Shown here: positions 57,356 through 64,000 of the stretch, in pieces
Layout: each line of letters starts with the position of its first letter
Numbering within the stretch: the stretch's first letter is position 1
Translations under genes and position numbers: made by a program
Assembly: GCF_907165205.1 (NCBI RefSeq)
Contig: NC_058192.1
Span: 33,074,001 to 33,138,000, forward strand
Reading direction: 5' to 3'
Source: Coccinella septempunctata
Taxonomy: Eukaryota; Arthropoda; Insecta; Coleoptera; Coccinellidae
DNA length: 64,000 nucleotides
The notes under the pieces: generated by a model
The model's input: only the letters and a program-made list of their open reading frames with translations
Told to the model about the DNA's origin: nothing
The model's database searches: none

Positions 57356-59094
57356 TCCCGTCGCATGTGGCCGTATTCACCACATCGGAAGCACTGTGTT
57401 TGGAAAGACACTTTCCTCGTCGGTGGATCAGTCCGGTTTCCCTGTGTTTCCTGTCGGTCTCCTTGTTGGTTTGATCGTCGTGTTGGTATAGGTGATGTGG
57501 TTCGGTTAGGTGAACCTGTATTTTGCTTGTCGACTCGTGCCGTTGGTCGACCCGGTCTTGGCTGGGTGTTTCTAAGCGGTGACGGCGGTGTTTGTGGTCT
57601 GTTGTGACCTACTGGTACTGGTGGTTCTGAGTTTCCTGATATGTTTTCGGTGTCCAAGGAGAAACTGGCCTGTTGCCGGTTTTGTTGGGACGGACGATAC
57701 GTCAGGTGGGGCTCGTCAAGAAGACCCGGTTTAGAGGGTGGCCTGGTGTACTGGCTCATCTGCCACTGTACTAACTCGAAAACCTTTCCTTTTCGCAGGA
57801 GCTCATCATAGGTGTTAGTCTCCTGGAATGCTAAGGCCTGTTGTAGGGTCGGTAACAGCCTCTGCCTGATGATTCGGATTTGTTCCGGTTCGGTTGGCCT
57901 ACTGTATGTTAGTTTCTGGAACAAATTCTGCATTCGAGTGACGTACATCAGCAGCTTTTCATCAGGACCCTGCGTTCTCCTTTTTATTTCCTCCAACAGG
58001 TTCTCCTCATAGTTCACCGGTAAAAATGCTTCCTTAAGTTGCTCCTTGAAATCCTGCCAATTCCTGAATGTACCCCTCCTGGGGATGAACCAATCCCTGG
58101 CATCCTTCCGCAGTAGTTCATAAACTGACTCGAATACTTGTTCTAGGGACACCTTACGAGATTCGGCCAATCTCTCCACCTCCTCGATGAAGCCGCTCAC
58201 ACTACCTGTGCCACCAAATGAAATATTCCATTTGTGGACAGGAATGGTTGGCACCGGTGACGGTCGGGGTTCCGGTTCCAGTGGTACTCTCTCTCTGGTC
58301 ATGGTCCTGCCAGAGCTCACACGAGACGCAGGTAAGTGTGGAAAAGACACTCTGCGGGTAGAATTAATCCATCTTCTTGGTGTCGGATCTTCAGGTGATG
58401 CTGTCCCACAGTCCTGTGACTGGGTGACAGGTAATGCCGGTATCTGCCGCAGTAATGCTGTACATGTCCGCCTTGTCTCGTTCATGACATGTTCTAATGT
58501 TTTATTCCTTACAGGTGTACCAGTATGTGAGACATCAGCAGCTGTCAGAAGATTGACCCCATCTCCAAGATCAATCAGGGATGTTTCAGCTCTTTCCGGT
58601 TGGATCGGGGACATCCCAGGTGAACTGGGAACCTCCACATCCAAGAGGGACCGTTCCTGCTGACTGGATGGCTGTCCACGGGTGTTGCTACTACTCAGTT
58701 GCTCCAGCGTCTCCAAAGCCTTAGTTGTAGTCGCCTTCAGTTGTTCGATCAGTTGTAACTGTGTTTCATCGGAAGTGACAATAAAATTCAGTCTTCCCTG
58801 AATGTGTGTTAATCTTGTGAATATTCGCGAAAATTCGTTAGTCGCATTAGCGTGATTGAAATTCTGAAGTGCTTCCACTAGATCAGTGAGTTTATTTTGG
58901 CAAATGTCGATATCCAGTGTGGGGTTCATTGATGTGCAAGGCTGTAGCGGTATGTCTGATTGTAACACTTGTCGTAGTAGACTCCGCTTTGTCATCACAG
59001 TGCTTGGTATTGACTGTCCTCTCAGTTCTAGTTCATAAGTCAATTCATCACTGAGCAGCCTGTTCACATCCATGTTCAATGACATATAGTTCAA
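57268..59094 (-). CDS. gag: G1 gag polyprotein
   Basis: This 608-aa structural protein is colinear with the G2 gag. The N-terminal region begins MNYMSLNMDVNRLLSDEL; the second or third methionine (MDVNRLL) matches the G2 protein and may be the true start. It has a Ser/Pro/Arg-rich linker with SLLDVEVPSSPGMSP, a capsid-like domain (about 265-430: WNISFGGTGSV, LLRKDARDWFIPRRG, EEIKRRTQGPDEKLL, LLRKGKVFEL), a basic linker, and the double zinc knuckle at the C-terminus (C568 to C604). The last codons before the stop are CCG GAA AAC TAA; G2 has CCG GAA AAC TAG at the same place, inside the gag/pol overlap. Confidence 0.95.
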   Translation of the reverse strand: MNYMSLNMDVNRLLSDELTYELELRGQSIPSTVMTKRSLLRQVLQSDIPLQPCTSMNPTLDIDICQNKLTDLVEALQNFNHANATNEFSRIFTRLTHIQGRLNFIVTSDETQLQLIEQLKATTTKALETLEQLSSSNTRGQPSSQQERSLLDVEVPSSPGMSPIQPERAETSLIDLGDGVNLLTAADVSHTGTPVRNKTLEHVMNETRRTCTALLRQIPALPVTQSQDCGTASPEDPTPRRWINSTRRVSFPHLPASRVSSGRTMTRERVPLEPEPRPSPVPTIPVHKWNISFGGTGSVSGFIEEVERLAESRKVSLEQVFESVYELLRKDARDWFIPRRGTFRNWQDFKEQLKEAFLPVNYEENLLEEIKRRTQGPDEKLLMYVTRMQNLFQKLTYSRPTEPEQIRIIRQRLLPTLQQALAFQETNTYDELLRKGKVFELVQWQMSQYTRPPSKPGLLDEPHLTYRPSQQNRQQASFSLDTENISGNSEPPVPVGHNRPQTPPSPLRNTQPRPGRPTARVDKQNTGSPNRTTSPIPTRRSNQQGDRQETQGNRTDPPTRKVSFQTQCFRCGEYGHMRRECQGRPRLFCSRCQRKNIRSSDCPCSPEN

Positions 59095-59239
59095 CTATCT
59101 TGCCACCCGACTCACGATCCAGTAACACACTCTCAATAAGTTCAATGTCCGGTATGAAATAATGTAAAGTCTAAGTTCAAAGCTAACACACGGAATAATT
59201 CAACACTGGTTATAATGTTTCAGTATCACTAAGTCCGAT

Positions 59240-59625
59240 TAAATATCACTGTCACTAAAGCCCGGATGAACAACTAACTCAATAAAATTCACTGAAGCTC
59301 GGATGAATAATCAATTCAAAAAAAAAAAATTTACTAAAGTCCGGATGGATAATTGATTTAACAAAATTCACCAAGGCCTGGATGAACAATTAATTCAATA
59401 AAATTCACTGAAGTCCGGATGAATAATCAATTCAAAAATTTACTGAAGTCCGGATGGATAATTAATTCAATAAAATTCACTGAGACCCGGATGAATAATT
59501 AACTCAATAAAATTCACTGAAGTCCGGATGAATACTAAAGTCGGGATGGATAATTAATTCAATAAAATTCACTGAGGCCCGGATGAATGATTAAAAATTC
59601 ACTGAAACCCGGATTAATAATCAAT
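59240..59625. repeat. G1 leader tandem repeats, ~36-bp unit
   Basis: AAATTCACTGAAGTCCGGAT followed by GAATAATTAATTCAAT recurs about eleven times with variation (GTCCGGATG, CCCGGATG, GCCTGGATG), at roughly 36-bp spacing. It lies in the untranslated leader between PBS and gag. The G2 leader contains related phrases in a shorter form. Confidence 0.85.
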
Positions 59626-60350
59626 GTCCAATCGAGGAAGCACCTATTATTCTATCACTCACTATTTATCGGTCACTTGACAGCTCACTGTTAACCTAAC
59701 ACTTGTTCGAAGAAATAGGTTACCTGTCAACAAAATATTTCAGACCAAGTCCACTATCGGTTTTAACAGCCAAGAAAATTATTTCGGTTCAGGTTCACTT
59801 ACAGTTTTACCCTTCTGAAGTTTTTTCGGTTCAAGCTCACCTAATTCAAAGGGAATAATTCACCAACAGTGTATCAACGGTTTCAAATAAAATAAAGTAA
59901 TCAGAGAAACAACAAGTCCAATGCGGTTATAATCACAATAAACTATCAGAGTTATAATGAACACTTGTCAACCAGCAAATAAATCAAAGGGGGAAAGGGA
60001 AAAGAAAACACAGTCAGTTTTATTATTCAAGTGAAAATCATAAGCGTGTGAAAATCAAAGTCAATTCAATATTGTACGGTTATCAGAAATAGCTGGTTAA
60101 CTGTTCGGTTCTGTTTAAGGTTACCAGTGATGTTCTATTATAACTCAAGATAGGTTAACTCAACGCAATCAGCAAATCGCTCACTCAACTGATCTAAATA
60201 AATTATATTTCAGAAATATAAGCCAGATAAAATATTTCTTGCAAGTCAACAGCTGAATAAATTGGTTTGTATGGTTCACCGTTCAAAACTATTCTCCTCG
60301 GTTAGACAAAAAAAAAAGAAGTTATTCCAAAACTGAACCCGGTTTTAAGA
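59626..60350. other. G1 5' leader, remaining part
   Basis: About 0.7 kb of AT-rich non-coding sequence between the tandem repeats and the PBS. CTATTCTCCTCGGTTAGA with an A-run at 60291-60318 is shared with the truncated copy at 29410-29445. No other structure recognised. Confidence 0.6.
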
Positions 60351-60370
60351 GTCCCAACGCTCGGGCGTCA
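60351..60370 (-). promoter_or_regulatory. G1 primer binding site, divergent
   Basis: On the minus strand this reads TGACGCCCGAGCGTTGGGAC, four bases after the 5' LTR. Compared with the 18-nt site of the truncated G1 copy and of G2 it has TGA instead of TGG at the start and GTTG in place of AG. The position is right for a PBS, but pairing with a tRNA CCA end would be imperfect. Confidence 0.7.
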
Positions 60371-60374
60371 ATTT

Positions 60375-62240
60375 TGTAACGGGTTTGGTCGGGAAAAGGG
60401 TTTAATCTCGAGCGCCAGCTATTCTTTTAATAGGGAGAAATAGCAAACTCACCCAGGTACCTACTAGTCGGAGACAGAGTTGGGTTTATCTAAGGTGGTA
60501 GCGATAACAAGTACTTTAAAACCGAATTTATTACAACAATCTAAATTACAGTGAACTATACAGTTATTTCCAAGTCAAGAAATATATTCAGCTGATGACC
60601 AAGTTCAAAAATAAGGAAAACAGAAATGTAATAACTTGTCACGGTGATCAGAAAGTGAAATCAATGAATCAAAGAATATTCTAATCAACTATATTCAGTC
60701 AAACTATCAGGTATCAAAGAAAGCAAACAATTCATAGCAGTCACTTTGATTCCTTCTGAGACAATAACGGATGTACGGGGTTTACACAAAATTTACAGCA
60801 ACCGGGTGTCTCAGAAAGATCCAAGTCTCTGTAATCGGTTAATTTAGCAATGGGTTTGATCCCGAGCACTTCCAGTGATTTTCAGTGTACAGGCCAATCA
60901 GAATTTGAAACTATTTAATAAACGGGACGGGGCTGATACAGGTGAAACACAATGCAACAATTTACAGGATAACGGGGTAGTTTATCGTGGTCTCTCCGTG
61001 GCAACCTTGGGTGTACACGCCAAGCATTACCAGTAGAAAAACTTCGAGACTTCTGCCGATTGGTTTCTGTCACCAGATAGCCAGGCGAGAGAAGTCTGCG
61101 GTAAACGGGAAATCTACACGGAACACAACAGGGGTAGTACGGTATAAGTTACTGCGGTCTTTCTGTGGCAACCTTGGGTGTCACACGCCAAGCATTACCA
61201 GTAGAAAAACTTCGAGACCTCTGCCGATTGGTTTCCGTCACCAGATAGCCAGGCGACAGAAGTCTGCGTTGAACGGGAAGTCTAAACGGAACACAAATGG
61301 GGTAGGACGGGATAGGTTACTGTGGTCTTTCTGTGGCAACCTTGGGTGTCACACGCCAAGCATTACCAGTAGAAAAACTTCGAGATTTCCGTCGACTGGT
61401 CTTGGTTCACCAGAGAACCAGGCGACAGAAGTCTGCGTTAAACAGGAGGATTAACAACAAGGATTAACACAATTTAACAAATAAAAGAATGCAACTTTGA
61501 ATCACGAAGTATGCGGTATCAAGAAGAGACTTACAGTTTGTTCCGGTACGGTCACACCACCACTTAGCAAAAAAAAATAAAGAAAAGCAAAGGAAAACTC
61601 TAATACGAAGACAGACTTAATTAAAGCGGAAAAATTAAAGAATCACGAAGGAATCAAGAAAAGAATCACTACCGAATCAAGACTAGAATACAGAATCGCA
61701 GAATGACCATCGAATGAATACGAATGAATTTATAACGAATGACTACCGAATGAATAATAATGAATTAATAATCCTCGTCTGGTGGTGCGGTCCTATTTAT
61801 TAACTCTCCAACATGTGGACGGTCACGTGATCAAAATTGCACTCAAAATTCGGAATTCTCGAATATTCTCCCCAGAAGAAATATTCTCGGTGGCGGTTAT
61901 CTCTTTATCGGTAAAAGAAACTGTCGTTATCTGCAATCCACGTTGTTTTATACTGAATTCGGTGTGTTTTTGTGGACGGAAAAACAACGCCGAATGCAGA
62001 AAGACACTTTTTCTTTATTTTGAATTCTTACGGCGGATTAATGATGGAAATTTCAATTATACGGAATTTGAATTTATTCATCAGGATTCTGAAAAATATT
62101 TCCAAAATGAAACGGAACAACTATATTGAAACTGAAATCTCCATCAGACGGTGTTGCATTGTTTCAACTAGAAAATTCAGGGAAACGGATATTTAAAACG
62201 AGGCTTGATTTTTATTAAAAAACAATCAAGTATCGTTACA
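60375..62240 (-). repeat. G1 5' LTR
   Basis: Direct repeat of 48408-50273, same length, one substitution seen. It holds the promoter of the element; no clear TATA box was found on the minus strand (an AATAAATAGGG near 61790-61802 is a weak candidate). The three ~167-bp repeats run from 60987 to about 61457. Confidence 0.95.
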
Positions 62241-62612
62241 GATGGTTCTGTGTCTTCATTTTGTTGTCTTCTCATGAGATGGCGTATTGTGCCTACAGCG
62301 TAGTATCGTTCCACCGTTAGCTATGTAATGTATAATGACTGGGGATTTTTCATGTTTTTTAAGCTGATTTCTGAGAAATTTGTCATTATTAATGTTAATT
62401 GCAGTCGATATTATTGATTAATGTTTTGGTACATCTTGTAAGTAATGCCGTTTTGTGTTTTTGTCTTGTTTTTCACGTTTCATTATTTTGCAGTTTCTCC
62501 TGAAGAAGTTGACAACTGTCAACGAAATATTGAGAAGTAAAGATAAATACAGAACTTATTGGCTGTTTTACTTGGAATTAGACCACATACCCGATAAAAC
62601 TAATTTATTTAA
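62241..62612 (+). mobile_element. Penelope-like element, plus copy, 3' untranslated tail
   Basis: This is the reverse complement of 45104-45475 and carries on from the sequence interrupted at 48407. It starts with the repeated GATG of the G1 target site, then GGTTCTGTGTCTTCATTTTG, and ends CGATAAAACTAATTTATTTA. The two Penelope copies therefore share the same 3' terminus. Confidence 0.9.
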
Positions 62613-62639
62613 ATAATATATGGTCGATAAGAACACTAC

Positions 62640-62679
<40 letters not shown>

Positions 62680-63154
62680 ATACAATATACGATAAGGAAC
62701 AATCTAGAAAAATTTATTCACAGTCCTACAATTTTGTTGATTCAACATCACTTTTGTTAATCTCCGCACTCCGCTGGTTTTCACATAATATTTCACTTTT
62801 GTTATGAATCCGAGCGTCTAGTGTTGCAAAATGATGAAGTTTCAAGAATTTTGACTTCTTATTATGAGAAATCAACGATGAAATACAAATTACTACGTAA
62901 TGCAAACCTGAGTTCGAACCTGATTCAAACCAATATCAACATTTTGATAGGTTAAGGTCGAAAATATTCGAATGGTTGTGAAGTGAAATCATTTCATTCC
63001 TGTCAATTCATAAAACTATGTATCAGAAAGAGACAGAGCTAATCAGGTATTTTTATTCTTAATATTTTTGCACATGCGCAGAAGTCGATTCCGGGCTGGC
63101 TTCAATTTTCGAAGTCCCATTATCGATATAGAATATAATAGATATATGATTTCT
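62613..63154. other. Unassigned AT-rich sequence with a (TA)n tract
   Basis: A pure TA tract lies at 62643-62673, about 30 bp beyond the end of the Penelope copy. The remainder has no coding frame and no repeat that I can match elsewhere in the window. The missing endonuclease half of non-LTR copy C, expected here on the minus strand if the Penelope pair had simply inserted into it, is not recognisable. Confidence 0.55.
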
Positions 63155-63941
63155 GGTGGCCACGAATTGACATGGCAATAGAGTCACTCACAAAAAATGT
63201 GAATCATGTAGTAAACATATTGCTAGTCCAAATAAAATTGCATTGCATAACTGGCGTTTTCCACAAGAACCTTGGAACGTATACATGTGGATTACTTGGG
63301 GCCTTTCAGAAATAAATTTTACTTGGTTGTTATGGATGCCCACACTTAATGGTTAGAAATTTGCGAAACATCTTCAACCAGTTCGTTCACTACAATAGAA
63401 AATTTACGGAGAATATTTGCCATCTTTGGACTACCGAAATTTGTAGTTTCTGATAATGGCACTTGTTTTACTTCCCAAGAGTTTTCAGAATTTGTCGAAA
63501 AAAAACAGTATCACCCATCTCACTTCACCTCCTTATAATCCTGCTTCAAATAGAGCTGCGGAAAATTGCGTTAAAGTGGTTAAAGGTGCCTTGACAAAAG
63601 CTCTTACTAAAGAACGCAAGTCAACTACCAATAAGATTCTGTGCAGATTTTTGTTAGATTACAGAAATACACCTCACTGTACCACAGGAGTGAGCCCAGC
63701 TAACTTAATATTTTGTCGCCCTTTGAGAACAAAAGATGATGTAATCAATCCTAATGCAAAATTTGACATTGTAAATAGGAACCATGTAGTTGATAAGGTA
63801 GCTAGGAATCAAATTAAACAAAAAAACTATTATAAGGAAAAGAGAAATGTGATTTATTCTTTAGGTGAAATAGTATTAATACGAGATTATAGAAATAGAC
63901 CGAAAATTTCTTGGATTAAAGGCATTGTACATAAAAAATAG
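63155..63941 (+). pseudogene. Decayed Gypsy integrase fragment
   Basis: Reading across several frames, the plus strand shows the order of a Ty3/Gypsy integrase. There is a zinc-binding remnant (CESCSKHIASPNK near 63210), FPQEPWNVY, then LVVMDAHT with an in-frame stop (near 63330), FGLPKFVVSDNGTCF (near 63435-63470), and after a frameshift in an A-run near 63500 PPYNPASNRAAENCVKVVK, where AAEN provides the catalytic glutamate. The tail (YRNTPHCTTGVSPANLIF) is also typical. The open 161-aa part is 63456-63941. This family differs from G1 and G2. With at least three frame breaks it is an old relic on the opposite strand to the other LTR elements. Confidence 0.82.
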
Positions 63942-64000
63942 GAAAATGTACTTATTTTATAAAAGTCCCTGAACTGAAATTGACTTGGAAACGTCACGCC

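Larger units (their letters stand above)
48408..62240 (-). mobile_element. G1 Gypsy retrotransposon with kinase, full length, 13,833 bp
   Basis: This is a complete element transcribed on the minus strand: 5' LTR 60375-62240, PBS, leader, gag, pol, protein kinase, zinc-knuckle protein, polypurine tract, 3' LTR 48408-50273. Both LTRs are 1,866 bp and I found one difference (48766 a, 60733 c). The 4-bp target duplication GATG sits at 48404-48407 and 62241-62244, inside a Penelope 3' untranslated region that continues on both sides. All four frames are open and all pol catalytic residues are present, so it could be autonomous and active. Two extra genes after pol, one a kinase, are not part of the usual Ty3/Gypsy plan, where that position holds nothing or an envelope gene. 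Confidence 0.95.

Overview
The window is eukaryotic, almost certainly arthropod and probably insect, repetitive DNA. It holds a 28.7-kb tandem satellite array and then about 34 kb of nested transposable elements. I see no host gene, rRNA, tRNA or CRISPR. The arthropod call is inference from the mixture of Ty3/Gypsy, CR1/Jockey-type non-LTR and Penelope GIY-YIG elements and the AT-rich background. I cannot name the species. The setting looks like pericentromeric or other heterochromatin.

Layout. 1-751 is non-satellite flank, possibly an LTR remnant. 752-29409 is about 198 units of a 145-bp satellite with two monomer classes, nested higher-order duplications (the largest a 4,350-bp, 30-monomer direct duplication) and one roughly 490-bp inverted block. 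At 29409/29410 the array joins the 5' stump of a minus-strand Gypsy element (family G1, LTR 29494-31327). Next come a fold-back/MITE-like element (31328-about 32360), the end of a non-LTR reverse transcriptase (copy A), and an 8.9-kb Gypsy element of a second family (G2, 32904-41814, TSD GTCT) inserted in the copy A RT frame. Two more decayed non-LTR fragments follow (B and C). A head-to-head pair of Penelope-like elements next to a (TA)n tract comes next (45104-48407, with its tail at 62241-62612). Its plus-strand copy is split by a 13.8-kb full-length G1 Gypsy element (48408-62240, TSD GATG). The right edge carries a decayed Gypsy integrase (about 63155-63941).

The most interesting object is the full-length G1 element. 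On the minus strand it encodes gag (608 aa), pol (1083 aa, in the -1 frame relative to gag), then in the envelope position a 409-aa protein kinase with the main catalytic residues present, and a 208-aa protein whose double zinc knuckle has the same cysteine/histidine spacing as the element's own gag nucleocapsid. All four frames are open. The two 1,866-bp LTRs differ at one position that I could find, and the target duplication is intact, so the insertion looks very young. The G2 element is a striking contrast. It has intact gag, but in pol the protease is joined in frame directly to integrase, with reverse transcriptase and RNase H missing. Its LTRs are also nearly identical, so it probably moved recently using enzymes supplied in trans. 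G2 keeps a short remnant of the zinc-knuckle accessory frame but no kinase.

Nesting gives a relative order: non-LTR fragments first, then G2 into copy A and the Penelope pair beside or into copy C, then G1 into the Penelope pair. All similarity and identity statements are by eye.
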